A stretch of 64,000 bases of DNA. Source: Dokdonella fugitiva (lineage in GTDB: Bacteria > Pseudomonadota > Gammaproteobacteria > Xanthomonadales > Rhodanobacteraceae). A program made the translations under genes and the position numbers. Position 1 is the stretch's first letter. The number at the start of each line of letters is the position of its first letter. Below, piece by piece: positions 47,766 to 55,844 of this stretch. The stretch spans positions 62,001-126,000 of the forward strand of contig NZ_SLWQ01000007.1 in NCBI RefSeq assembly GCF_004342425.1, given 5' to 3'. The notes beneath the pieces are model-generated. The model was given only the letters and a program-made list of their open reading frames with translations, made no database searches and was not told where the DNA came from.

Positions 47766-48311
47766 TCAGCGCGCGCGCCGCGGCAGCATGCGCAGCAGCG
47801 TGTCGTCGCGCAGCAGGTAGTGATGGTAGAGCGCGGCGGCCGCGTGCAGGCCGACGAGCCAGTAGCCGATCGTGCCTATCGTTTCGTGGACTTCCTCGAC
47901 CGAGTGCGCGAACGCCTTGTCCGGCGCGACCAGCGCGGGCAGCTGCAGCCCGAAGAACGGGATCGGCTTGCCGCCGGCGCTGAGTGCGAGCCAGCCGAGC
48001 AGCGGCATCAGCACGAGGAAGGCGTACAGCAACACGTGCATGATGGAAGCGGCGAGCCGTTGCCAGGCGATCGCCGGCGGCGGCGGCGACGGCGTCGCGA
48101 GGCGGATCGCCATGCGCACGAACACGAGTCCGAACACGCTCAGGCCGAGCATGAAGTGCCAGGTCTTCATCGCATCGCGCGCGGCGCTGCCCTTGGGATA
48201 GATGCCGCGCAGTTCGATGCACGCGTACACCGCGACCAGCAGTGCGAGCATCAGCCAGTGCATCGCGATCGACAGCGTGCCGTAGCGGTCGGTGCGGGCG
48301 TTCGTGGCCAT
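47766..48311 (-). CDS. cybB: Cytochrome b561
   Basis: The 181-aa inner membrane diheme cytochrome passes electrons from quinol. Four spans are visible with heme histidines in IAMHWLMLALLV, MKTWHFMLGL, SIMHVLLYAFLV and VGLHAAAALYHHYLL. It lies 20 nt after fabB on the same strand, thus at the end of the fabAB operon with the perfect FNR box. Its electron acceptor is unknown. Confidence 0.9.
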   Translation of the reverse strand: MATNARTDRYGTLSIAMHWLMLALLVAVYACIELRGIYPKGSAARDAMKTWHFMLGLSVFGLVFVRMAIRLATPSPPPPAIAWQRLAASIMHVLLYAFLVLMPLLGWLALSAGGKPIPFFGLQLPALVAPDKAFAHSVEEVHETIGTIGYWLVGLHAAAALYHHYLLRDDTLLRMLPRRAR

Positions 48312-48331
48312 CGGTCCTCCTCTCGATCGCG

Positions 48332-49540
48332 CTACACGCGCGTGAACACCAGGCTCGCATTGGTGCCGCCGAAACCGAAGCTGTTCGACATGACCGAACG
48401 CAACGGCGCCTCGCGGCTCTCGCGCAGGACCGGGAAGCCCTGCGCGCGCGGGTCCAGTTCGTCGATGTTCGCCGAACCCGCCATGAAGCCTTCGCGCAAC
48501 ATGATGAGGCTGTAGATCGCCTCGTGCACGCTCGCCGCGCCGAGCGAATGGCCGCTCAGCGCCTTGGTCGAGGACAGCGGTGGCACGTCGGCGCCGAACG
48601 CGGCCCGCAACGCATCCAGTTCGACGATGTCGCCAAGCGGCGTCGCGGTGCCGTGCGTGTTGACGTAGTCGATCGGTGCACGTGCGGCGGCGAGCGCCAT
48701 GCGCATGCAGCGCGCCGCGCCCTCACCGGACGGCGCGACCATGTCGGTACCGTCGGAGGTCACGCCGTAGCCGACCAGTTCGGCGTGGATGCGTGCACCG
48801 CGCGCCTTCGCGTGCTCGTAGTCCTCGAGCACGAGCATGCCGCCGCCGGCGGCGATGACGAAGCCGTCGCGGCCGGCGTCGTACGGCCGCGAAGCGGCAT
48901 GCGGCGCTTCGTTCCAGGCGCTCGACAGCGCGCCCATCGCGTCGAACTGCGCGGTCATGCCCCAATGCAGCTCCTCGCCGCCGCCGGCGAACACGATGTC
49001 CTGCGCGCCGTGCCGGATCAGGTCGGCCGCGGCGCCGATGCAGTGCGCCGAGGTCGCGCACGCCGCCGAGATCGAATAGCTCACGCCGAGGATGCCGAAC
49101 GCGGTGGCGAGCGTCGCCGATACGGTGGAACACATCGTGCGCGGCACCATGTACGGCCCGACGCGGCGCACGCCTTTCGTGCGCACGAGGTCGCCCGTCT
49201 CGATCTGCCATTGCGCCGAGCCGCCGCCGGAGCCGGCGACGACGCCGACGCGCGGGTGGCGGATGCGCTCGAGCGCGAGCCCGGCGTCGGCGATCGCGTC
49301 GCGCATCGCGATCCAGGCGTAGGCCGCGGCATCGCCCATGAAGCGGCGCGCCTTGCGCTCGATCGTTGCGTCGAGGTCGATGTCCGGCGCGCCGGCGACC
49401 TGGCTGCGCAAGCCGAGCTCGGCGTAGGCGGGCATCGCGCGCAGGCCGCTCACGCCGTCGCGCAGCGCGCGCGCGACGTCGGCCGCGGCGTGACCGAGCG
49501 ACGAGACGATGCCCATGCCGGTGACGACGACGCGGCGCAT
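48332..49540 (-). CDS. fabB: 3-oxoacyl-ACP synthase I (FabB type)
   Basis: FabB elongates the cis-3-decenoyl intermediate made by FabA and so is needed for unsaturated fatty acids without oxygen. The 402-aa enzyme has the catalytic triad C161 ([11 protein letters not shown]), H296 ([11 protein letters not shown]) and H331 ([12 protein letters not shown]), plus K326. Its start shares one base with the fabA stop (TGATG), so translation is coupled. A second housekeeping copy may exist elsewhere in the genome. Placement after an FNR-type box is unusual. Confidence 0.94.
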   Translation of the reverse strand: MRRVVVTGMGIVSSLGHAAADVARALRDGVSGLRAMPAYAELGLRSQVAGAPDIDLDATIERKARRFMGDAAAYAWIAMRDAIADAGLALERIRHPRVGVVAGSGGGSAQWQIETGDLVRTKGVRRVGPYMVPRTMCSTVSATLATAFGILGVSYSISAACATSAHCIGAAADLIRHGAQDIVFAGGGEELHWGMTAQFDAMGALSSAWNEAPHAASRPYDAGRDGFVIAAGGGMLVLEDYEHAKARGARIHAELVGYGVTSDGTDMVAPSGEGAARCMRMALAAARAPIDYVNTHGTATPLGDIVELDALRAAFGADVPPLSSTKALSGHSLGAASVHEAIYSLIMLREGFMAGSANIDELDPRAQGFPVLRESREAPLRSVMSNSFGFGGTNASLVFTRV

Positions 49541-50055
49541 CAGAATCCCTCCGTCGACGTGAACAGGCCCACGCGCAGGTCCCTGGCGACGTAGATGAGG
49601 CGATCGTCGACGTAGGTGCGGCCGTCGGCGACGACCATGCGCAGGCGCCCGCGCACGAGTCGCGTGACGTCGATGACGTAGCGCACGAGGCGCGCCTGGC
49701 GCAGCACCTGGCCGGTGAACCGCACCTCGCCGACGCCGAGCGCACGACCGCGCCCCGGTTCGCCGAGCCACGGCAGGAAGAAGCCGGCGAGTTGCCACAT
49801 CGCGTCGAGGCCGAGGCAACCGGGCATGACCGGATCACCTTCGAAATGGCAGCCGAAGAACCAGAGGTCGGGGTGGATGTCGAGTTCGGCTTCGAGGCAA
49901 CCCTTGCCGTGCGTGCCACCGTGCTCGTCGATCGCGGTCACGCGATCGAACATCAGCATCGGCGGCGCCGGCAGGCGCGCGTTGCCGGCGCCGAACAGCT
50001 CGCCTCGCGCGCAGGAGAGCAGTTGCTCGTGGTCGAACGTGGACGGTCGTGACAT
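49540..50055 (-). CDS. fabA: 3-hydroxydecanoyl-ACP dehydratase/isomerase
   Basis: FabA dehydrates 3-hydroxydecanoyl-ACP and isomerises the product to the cis-3 form, the branch point to unsaturated fatty acids. The 171-aa protein has the catalytic H70 and D84 ([18 protein letters not shown]) at the classic positions. It is the first gene of a fabA–fabB–cybB run. A perfect TTGAT-N4-ATCAA lies 59 nt upstream, which points to induction under low oxygen. Confidence 0.95.
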   Translation of the reverse strand: MSRPSTFDHEQLLSCARGELFGAGNARLPAPPMLMFDRVTAIDEHGGTHGKGCLEAELDIHPDLWFFGCHFEGDPVMPGCLGLDAMWQLAGFFLPWLGEPGRGRALGVGEVRFTGQVLRQARLVRYVIDVTRLVRGRLRMVVADGRTYVDDRLIYVARDLRVGLFTSTEGF

Positions 50056-50114
50056 GGACGGCGGGCCGGCAGGGGAACCGTCCGCGAGTCTCCCGGCTCG
50101 CGCGCGTCGCCACC

Positions 50115-50128
50115 TTGATGCAGATCAA
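50115..50128 (-). promoter_or_regulatory. Perfect FNR/ANR box before fabA
   Basis: TTGATgcagATCAA agrees with the consensus at all ten positions. It lies 59 nt before the fabA start and 26 nt before the end of the fusion gene, so it belongs to the fabAB operon. Confidence 0.85.
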
Positions 50129-50153
50129 GCGCGCCCGTGCCGTGGCGCCTGCG

Positions 50154-51005
50154 TCACCGGGCTTCCATGCGATGCGCGGCGCGCGCGGCCCGCGCGAGGC
50201 GCGCGCCCCGATCGAGCGCGATGCGCAGGCCGAGCGGCACGCCCTCCCACGGCAGGCGATCGAGCAGGTTGCGCGCGGTGAGGCCGAGTTCGGTGTCGCC
50301 GGTGACGACGAGCCGGCGCTGGAAGAACAGCGTGTCGGCGTCCTCCAGGCGACTGGCCAGCAGCAACAGGTCGGTCGCGCTGCCGCGCACGCTCGCCTCG
50401 GCGGGCACGTCGGTCGTGCGCAGGTGCCCGTCGTGCAGTTCGATGACCCAGGCGAGGCCGAGGTCGGCGACTTCCACGCCGAGTCTACGGCCGCGCATGA
50501 AGTCGAACGCACCCTCGCGCAGCGGCACTTGCAACACGCGCGCCATCGCCGCCTCGAGCGCACGCCGTGACCAGCTGCGCGGCAACAGTCGCAGCAGTGG
50601 CGCAATGCGCGCCGGTGGCGGCAGCACGCGCAGCAGGCGATCGGTACCGGGGCTGGCGGCGGTGGCGAGGTCCATGGGCAGCATCATGGGCACGGGCGCC
50701 TGCCGTGCGCCTTGATCCAGGTCAGCCGACATGCCTTGCGCGCGTCGCGCGTCGGCGATCGCGAGGTCGAGCACGCCGCGTGCGGTCGTCGCAGGCACCG
50801 CGAGGCGACGCGCGAGGGCCTGTGCGCGCGCCTGCACGCGCGCTTCTCGCGCGGCATCGGCGGCTGCGCGTCCGCTGCACCGCTTGATGCGCGCCACGCC
50901 GCGGACGAGGCGCGCGCGTGCGGCGAGCAGCACGATCAGGCCGTCGTCGGCGAGATCGATCGCGCCACGCAGGGCACCGAGTGCGAGCGCGTGGCGTCGC
51001 TTCAC
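50154..51005 (-). CDS. ubiT: Chorismate mutase (AroQ) – UbiT fusion protein
   Basis: One open frame of 283 codons joins two domains. Residues 1–95 match AroQ-type chorismate mutase without gaps when laid on E. coli PheA. R13, R30, K41, D50, R53, E54 and Q90 correspond to its R11, R28, K39, D48, R51, E52 and Q88, with Ser84 changed to Ala. Residues about 107–283 are an SCP2-like UbiT domain (RALEAAMARVLQVPLREGAF, ATDLLLLASRLEDADTLFFQ, LVVTGDTELGLTARNLLDRL). UbiT is the accessory lipid-binding factor for oxygen-independent hydroxylation. The GTG start overlaps the upstream stop (GTGA). ATG codons at 50687, 50684 and 50675 could start a separate UbiT of normal length. Confidence 0.8.
   Translation of the reverse strand: MKRRHALALGALRGAIDLADDGLIVLLAARARLVRGVARIKRCSGRAAADAAREARVQARAQALARRLAVPATTARGVLDLAIADARRAQGMSADLDQGARQAPVPMMLPMDLATAASPGTDRLLRVLPPPARIAPLLRLLPRSWSRRALEAAMARVLQVPLREGAFDFMRGRRLGVEVADLGLAWVIELHDGHLRTTDVPAEASVRGSATDLLLLASRLEDADTLFFQRRLVVTGDTELGLTARNLLDRLPWEGVPLGLRIALDRGARLARAARAAHRMEAR
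50712..50725 (-). promoter_or_regulatory. FNR/ANR-type box inside the fusion gene, before the UbiT part
   Basis: TTGATccagGTCAG (minus strand CTGACctggATCAA) lies in the linker-coding part. It is 24 nt before an ATG at 50687 and 36 nt before one at 50675. It may drive a shorter transcript that makes UbiT alone. Confidence 0.5.
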
Positions 51006-52252
51006 GCGTCCACGCCGGCAAGGAAGCGCGTGCCGCGACGGCGCACCTGCCACAACGTCCATCCGAGCAGCGCGTGTGCAACGACGACGGCGAAACCCGC
51101 CACGCACACGAGATGCGGCGACGGCCAGCATACGGCCGCCGGCAGCAATGTCGCGGCGACGAGGAACGTGGCGAACACGCGCCATTTGTCGGCGGGCGGC
51201 ATCAGGCGCTGCACCGGCGGCAGGCGGATGCCGCGCGCGCAGCGCCGATGGAGGTCGAGCCAGCCGAGGAACGCGACGATCTCGAGTTGCATGCCGACGG
51301 CGAAGAACGGCAGCGCGACGGCAATCGCGAGCACGCCCGCCAACACGCCCTCGCCGGCCGCGAGCGCGACTGCGGCGGCGACCAGCGCGATCGCGCCGGC
51401 ACGCCAGCCCGCACGCAGCGGTGCATTGCGTGCATGCGGCGAGGTCACCTGCAGGGACAGCACGCCGAACGCGAACGCGATCGCGGCGACGACGAGCACG
51501 AGGCGCAGCGGCGCATCGTCCGCCCGCGTCATCCGCGCAGCTGCCGCCAGCGGCAAGGCGATCGCGATGCCGCCGAGCCACATCGCCAGCGCGCGCGCCG
51601 GCAGGACCGCCGCGCCCTGGAACATCGGCATCACGACCCGGCCGACCGCGGCGATGCTGAGCAGCAGCCAGCCGAGCACGCCCGTTGAAGCATGCACGTC
51701 GGCCATGGCGGGCAGCGGCCACGGCAGGACGACGTGCCCCGCCAGCACGAGCGCGAGGCCGGCGCCCAGCGTTGCCGCGGCCGTCGCGGCGACGAGCGCG
51801 AGGCCGAGGCCGTTGCGCAGCAGTCGCTGCCCGCGTGCGGCGAACAATCCCGGCGCCGCCATCGCAGCGAACAGGACGAACGCGCCCAGCAGCACGATCG
51901 ACGCCGGCGCGAACAGCGCGTTCGATGCGCCATGCAATGCGGCGACGAGCAGCAGCGCGCCGGCATTGAGCAGTACGTGCAGCGACCGCGCCGCGTGCCG
52001 CCCGCCGCGCACGCGTACGCCCGCGGCTGCCGGCAGGAACTGCAGGAGGCTGCCGCACAGCAGGTTGCCGAACACGCCGAGCGTGAACGCATGCGTCGCA
52101 GCGAGCAAGGCCGGATGCCAGCGCGTCGTGACGACGGCCGGCCCGGCCGCCATCAGCAGTGCGCCCGCCAGCATGCCCCAGGGCGGCGTGGCGAGCAGGA
52201 AGCGGCGCGGCAGGTCCACCGCGGGCGCGGCATCGAGCGCGAGCCGCGTCAT
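51002..52252 (-). CDS. Multi-pass membrane protein, NnrS- or oxidase-subunit-I-like
   Basis: The 416-aa protein has about 11–12 hydrophobic helices. Conserved histidine segments are LAATHAFTLGVFGNLLCGSL, a QFLPAAAG motif and VHASTGVLGWLLLSIAAVGR with VMPMFQG. These recall heme–copper oxidase subunit I-like and NnrS-type proteins of denitrifiers, but the exact family is unsure. It overlaps the DUF2249 gene by 4 nt (ATGA) and the fusion gene by GTGA, so it is coupled to both. Confidence 0.65.
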   Translation of the reverse strand: MTRLALDAAPAVDLPRRFLLATPPWGMLAGALLMAAGPAVVTTRWHPALLAATHAFTLGVFGNLLCGSLLQFLPAAAGVRVRGGRHAARSLHVLLNAGALLLVAALHGASNALFAPASIVLLGAFVLFAAMAAPGLFAARGQRLLRNGLGLALVAATAAATLGAGLALVLAGHVVLPWPLPAMADVHASTGVLGWLLLSIAAVGRVVMPMFQGAAVLPARALAMWLGGIAIALPLAAAARMTRADDAPLRLVLVVAAIAFAFGVLSLQVTSPHARNAPLRAGWRAGAIALVAAAVALAAGEGVLAGVLAIAVALPFFAVGMQLEIVAFLGWLDLHRRCARGIRLPPVQRLMPPADKWRVFATFLVAATLLPAAVCWPSPHLVCVAGFAVVVAHALLGWTLWQVRRRGTRFLAGVDA

Positions 52253-52491
52253 GCGCGCGGCCGCCCGATGCGCACGCGCGCACCGCCTTCCGGCAACGCC
52301 TCCGCGTCGGCCTCGAGGCCGCGCTCGACGAGCACGGCGAGCAGCGGATACGGCAGCAGCGGCGTCAGCACCGACACGCATGCGCCCGGTGCCAGCGCGT
52401 CGGCCGCTTCGAGCGCTCGCAGCAACGGCTCCGGCGCGGCGAGGTCGCGCAGGTCGAGTTCGGGCATGTTCGCGGCGCCGGGCACGCTCAT
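52249..52491 (-). CDS. DUF2249 (TusA-like) protein
   Basis: The small 80-aa protein has the DUF2249 signature: ELDLRDLAAPEPLLRALEAA, the ALAPGACVSVLTPLLPYPL segment and a final VRIGRP. DUF2249 proteins often occur near denitrification and NO-response genes. The ATG at 52491 and one at 52467 are both in frame; with 52491 the FNR-family box is 34 nt upstream. It is the first gene of the DUF2249–membrane protein–fusion operon. Confidence 0.75.
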   Translation of the reverse strand: MSVPGAANMPELDLRDLAAPEPLLRALEAADALAPGACVSVLTPLLPYPLLAVLVERGLEADAEALPEGGARVRIGRPRA

Positions 52492-52525
52492 GCACGCATC
52501 CCAGCGCAGGCTGGATCGCGTCGCG

Positions 52526-52539
52526 CTGACCTGGGTCAA
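52526..52539. promoter_or_regulatory. FNR-family box shared by divergent genes
   Basis: CTGACctggGTCAA (minus strand TTGACccagGTCAG) lies exactly 34 nt from the DUF2249 start at 52491 and 34 nt from the NnrS start at 52574. One dimer site could serve both directions. It is 8 of 10 to the consensus. Confidence 0.6.
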
Positions 52540-52573
52540 GGCGCGCGGCGCACGGATGCACGACGATCGCGCC

Positions 52574-53914
52574 ATGGACAGACCCCGCAGCAACGATCGC
52601 GCGAAGGAGGCCGGCGGCCTGCGCGGCATTCCCCTGCGCGTGGAACCGGCGCCTGCCGCGAACGACGCCGACGCCGCAGCGGATCCGCGCTCGCTCGGCG
52701 CGGCCCTCGCCGCCCTCCCCGCCGTGTTCGCGAGCGCGCCGCATCGCCTGATGTTCTTCGCCGGCGCGAGCGCGGTGATCGTGTCGATGCTCTGGTGGGC
52801 ATGCTGGCTCGCCGCAGCCCGTTTCGGCCATGCCTTTCCCGCCGCACCAGTGCCGCCCGGCTGGGCGCATGCGGTGTTCGCGCAGTACGGCATGCTCGCG
52901 CCGTTCATCTTCGGGTTCCTGCTCACGGTGTTCCCGCGCTGGATGGCGCAGCCTGCGCTGACGCGAAGACACTACGTGCCGGTCTTCGGCGGCGTGTTCG
53001 GCGGCTATCTCGTCGCGCACGCGGGCCTGCTCGGTTCGAAGTGGCTGCTCGTCGCCGGCATCGCGCTCATGCTCGGCGGCTGGCTCGCCGGCCTCGTCGC
53101 GCTCGGCGGCGTGCTCGCGCGCAACGGCGCGAAGGACCGCCACGCCCTGTCGTGCTACGTCGCACTCGTGCTCGGCGCGTGCGGACTCGCTGCGTTCGGC
53201 GCGTTCGCGCTCGGCGCGCCGTGGCAGTTCGCCTACGTCGCGATCCGCTTCGGCACGTTCGGCCTGCTGCTGCCGGTGTATTTCACCGTCTGCCACCGCA
53301 TGATCCCGTTCTTCAGCGGCAACGTCGTCGGTCCGCGCTATCGCGCGTTCCGGCCCGCCTGGAGCCTGCCGCTGCTGTGGGCGCTGCTGCTCGTGCACCT
53401 CGTGCTCGACCTCGGCCACCACCAGGACCTGCTGTGGATCGCCGATGCGCCGCTCGCCGCGTTCTTCCTCGTGCACTGGCTCGGCTGGCAACCGTGGAAG
53501 TGCCTGCGCCCCGGCCTGCTCGCGGTGCTGCACCTCGCCGGCGCCTGGCTCTGGATCGCGTTCGCGCTGTATGCGGCGCAGAGCCTGCTCGCGTTCACCG
53601 ATCACGGCTTCCTGTTCGCGCGCGCCCCGGCGCATGCGCTCACGGTCGGCTTCTTCGGCTCGATGCTCGTCGCGATGGTCACTCGCGTGACGCAGGGCCA
53701 TTCGGGCCGGCCGCTCGAGATGGGGCGCATCCCGTGGCTCACGTTCTGCCTGCTGCAGGTCGTCGCGCTGGTGCGCCTGTACGCGGAATTCTCGGCGGAC
53801 ATGCCGCGCTGGCTCGTGATCGCCGCGTTCGGCTGGCTGCTCGCGTTCCTGCCGTGGGTGGTGCGATCGGCGTGGATCTTCCTCACGCCGCGCGTCGACG
53901 GCAAACCGGGATGA
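52574..53914 (+). CDS. nnrS: NnrS family heme–copper membrane protein
   Basis: NnrS is a heme- and copper-containing membrane protein that helps cells withstand NO. The 446-aa protein has 12 predicted spans. Family marks are HRLMFFAGASAVIVSMLWW, GMLAPFIFGFLLTVFPRWM and, near the end, AHALTVGFFGSMLVAMVTRV, followed by TQGHSGRPLEMG. The ATG at 52574 fits the box spacing; an ATG at 52556 in frame is possible. It lies in the NO-related cluster between norB and nirK. Confidence 0.92.
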   Translation: MDRPRSNDRAKEAGGLRGIPLRVEPAPAANDADAAADPRSLGAALAALPAVFASAPHRLMFFAGASAVIVSMLWWACWLAAARFGHAFPAAPVPPGWAHAVFAQYGMLAPFIFGFLLTVFPRWMAQPALTRRHYVPVFGGVFGGYLVAHAGLLGSKWLLVAGIALMLGGWLAGLVALGGVLARNGAKDRHALSCYVALVLGACGLAAFGAFALGAPWQFAYVAIRFGTFGLLLPVYFTVCHRMIPFFSGNVVGPRYRAFRPAWSLPLLWALLLVHLVLDLGHHQDLLWIADAPLAAFFLVHWLGWQPWKCLRPGLLAVLHLAGAWLWIAFALYAAQSLLAFTDHGFLFARAPAHALTVGFFGSMLVAMVTRVTQGHSGRPLEMGRIPWLTFCLLQVVALVRLYAEFSADMPRWLVIAAFGWLLAFLPWVVRSAWIFLTPRVDGKPG

Positions 53915-53935
53915 TGCCGGCGATGCAGAGGCAAA

Positions 53936-53962
53936 ATGGGTTGCCGCTTGCGCGGGAATGAC
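53936..53962 (+). repeat. Short dispersed-repeat remnant
   Basis: The bases around CTTGCGCGGGAATGACG resemble half of a common GC-rich intergenic repeat of proteobacteria (TTCCCGC…GCGGGAATGAC). Only one arm is seen, in the 131-nt gap between nnrS and the SirB-type gene. Confidence 0.35.
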
Positions 53963-54045
53963 GCCATGCTAACGTCGCGGCCCTCGTCCCGCAGGGCGGG
54001 TCGAGCCGCGTAGCGGCGAGTTCCGCCGACCACCGAGCCTCGAAC

Positions 54046-54447
54046 GTGATCGAGTTCTACCCCCAGATCAAGCTCGTCCATGTCACCGCCGTGATCCTCT
54101 CCGGCGCCCTGTTCATGCTGCGAGGCATGCTCATGCTCGCGCGCTCGCCGCTCGCGCGACACGCCGCGCTGCGCTGGCTTTCCTATGCGATCGACACGAC
54201 GCTGCTGACTGCCGCGCTCATGCTCGTGACGATCCTGCACCAGTATCCGTTCGTGCACGCGTGGCTCACCGCCAAGGTGCTGCTGCTCGTCGTCTACATC
54301 GTGCTCGGCACGCTCGCGCTCAAGCGCGGTCGCACGCGCCGCGTGCAGGTGGCGAGCTACTTCGCGGCGCTGTTCGTGTTCGCGTTCATCGTGACCATCG
54401 CGCGCGCGCACGACCCCTGGGGCATACTCGGCCGACTCGTCCACTGA
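54046..54447 (+). CDS. SirB2-family membrane protein
   Basis: The 133-aa protein has four membrane spans (KLVHVTAVILSGALFMLRG, IDTTLLTAALMLVTIL, KVLLLVVYIVLGTLAL, YFAALFVFAFIVTIA) and matches the SirB/invasion-gene up-regulator family in length and pattern. It starts with GTG at 54046. Such genes are often near nitrite or NO reductase genes in denitrifiers. The function is unknown. Confidence 0.8.
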   Translation: MIEFYPQIKLVHVTAVILSGALFMLRGMLMLARSPLARHAALRWLSYAIDTTLLTAALMLVTILHQYPFVHAWLTAKVLLLVVYIVLGTLALKRGRTRRVQVASYFAALFVFAFIVTIARAHDPWGILGRLVH

Positions 54448-54455
54448 GCCAGGCG

Positions 54456-55697
54456 ATGCCCGCAACCGCGCTCCTGTACGGCTTCCTCGCCGCGCTCGGC
54501 GGTGGCCTGCTGGTCGGCATCGAACGCGAGCGCAGCAAGGGCACGGGCGCCGAGCGCGATGCGATCGGCGCGCGCACCTGCGTGCTCGCGGCGCTCTGCG
54601 GCACGGTCTGCGCCCTGCTCGGCGACGCGGCGCTCGTGCTCGGTGGCCTCGCGATCGCGGGGTTCGCCGGCCTCGCCTACCGGCAGTCGCGCAGCCGCGA
54701 TCCCGGCCTGACCAGCGAGATCGCGCTGCTCGTCGTCTACCTGCTCGGCGCGCTCGCCGCGACGCGCGCGCAACTCGCCGCCGGCCTGTACGTGCTCGTC
54801 GCGATCGTGCTCGCGAGCAAGCCGTGGCTGCATCGCTTCACGCGCCAGTCGCTCGGCGACGCCGAGCTCGACGACCTGCTGCTGCTCGCCGCCTCCGCGC
54901 TGATCGTGCTGCCGCTGCTGCCCGACCGCGCGATCGATCCGTTCGGCGTGCTCAATCCACGCACGCTGTGGCTGCTCGTCGTGCTCGTGATGGCGATCAA
55001 TGCGGCCGGCTACGTCGCGCTGCGCCTGCTCGGCGCGCGGCGCGGGCTGCTGCTCGCCGGCTTCCTCGGCGGCTTCGTCTCGAGCACGGCGACGATCGGC
55101 AGCATGGGCCAGCGCGCGACCGCGACGCCGCAGGCACGCGACGCGGCGATCGCGGCCGCACTGCTGTCCAACGTGCCGACCGTGGTGCAGATCGGCATCA
55201 TCCTCGCGGCGACGTCGCCGCCGCTGCTGCTCGCGCTCGCGCCGGCGCTGGCCGCGGCCGGCGCGATCGCCGCGGCATTCGCCGCGGTCTTCGTCGCGCG
55301 TGCCCGCGCGGTCGTCGAGGACACGCCTGCCACCACCCGATCGCGGCCGTTCGACCTGCGCCATGCGTTGCTGTTCGCGGCGATCGTCGCCGCCGCGTTG
55401 CTGCTCGCCGCCGCACTGCATGCGTGGATCGGCGAGCGCGGCGCGCTGATCGCCGCGGCGGCGACCGGCCTCGCCGACGTGCACGCGGCAACGGTGTCGC
55501 TCGGCGAACTCGCGGCGACGGCGACCCTGCCGATGGCGCAGGCCGCACTCGGGCTCGTGCTCGCCTTCGTCGCCAATTCGCTCGTCAAGGCCATCGCCGC
55601 GTTCGCCGCCGGTGGCCTGCCGTTCGCCCGCCCGCTGGCCGGCGGCGTGCTCGCGATCGACGCCGCCCTGCTGCTCGCCTGGGCGCTGTCCGCGTAG
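54456..55697 (+). CDS. MgtC/SapB and DUF4010 membrane protein
   Basis: The 413-aa protein has an MgtC-like N-terminus (FLAALGGGLLVGIERERSKG, with GARTCVLAALCGTVC) and a C-terminal DUF4010 part with about eight spans (FLGGFVSSTATIGSMGQRA, LPMAQAALGLVLAFVANSLV). It probably has a transport or ion-handling role, not known in detail. It lies 8 nt after the SirB2 gene, so the two are likely one transcript. Confidence 0.88.
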   Translation: MPATALLYGFLAALGGGLLVGIERERSKGTGAERDAIGARTCVLAALCGTVCALLGDAALVLGGLAIAGFAGLAYRQSRSRDPGLTSEIALLVVYLLGALAATRAQLAAGLYVLVAIVLASKPWLHRFTRQSLGDAELDDLLLLAASALIVLPLLPDRAIDPFGVLNPRTLWLLVVLVMAINAAGYVALRLLGARRGLLLAGFLGGFVSSTATIGSMGQRATATPQARDAAIAAALLSNVPTVVQIGIILAATSPPLLLALAPALAAAGAIAAAFAAVFVARARAVVEDTPATTRSRPFDLRHALLFAAIVAAALLLAAALHAWIGERGALIAAAATGLADVHAATVSLGELAATATLPMAQAALGLVLAFVANSLVKAIAAFAAGGLPFARPLAGGVLAIDAALLLAWALSA

Positions 55698-55760
55698 GGG
55701 CCGGGGCACCCCCGCTGCGACGTTCGGTCGCAGGAAGAGTATCCTTGTACACAGCCGCCC

Positions 55761-55774
55761 TTGATCCCGATCAA
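55761..55774 (+). promoter_or_regulatory. Perfect FNR/ANR/DNR box before nirK
   Basis: TTGATcccgATCAA agrees with the consensus at all ten positions. It ends 70 nt before the nirK start at 55845. Confidence 0.85.
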
Positions 55775-55844
55775 GGCGCCCCGTGTTCGCGTCGGAGAAG
55801 CTGGCCACCGTAGAGAAACCGATCACTGCCCGAGGGGATTTCCG

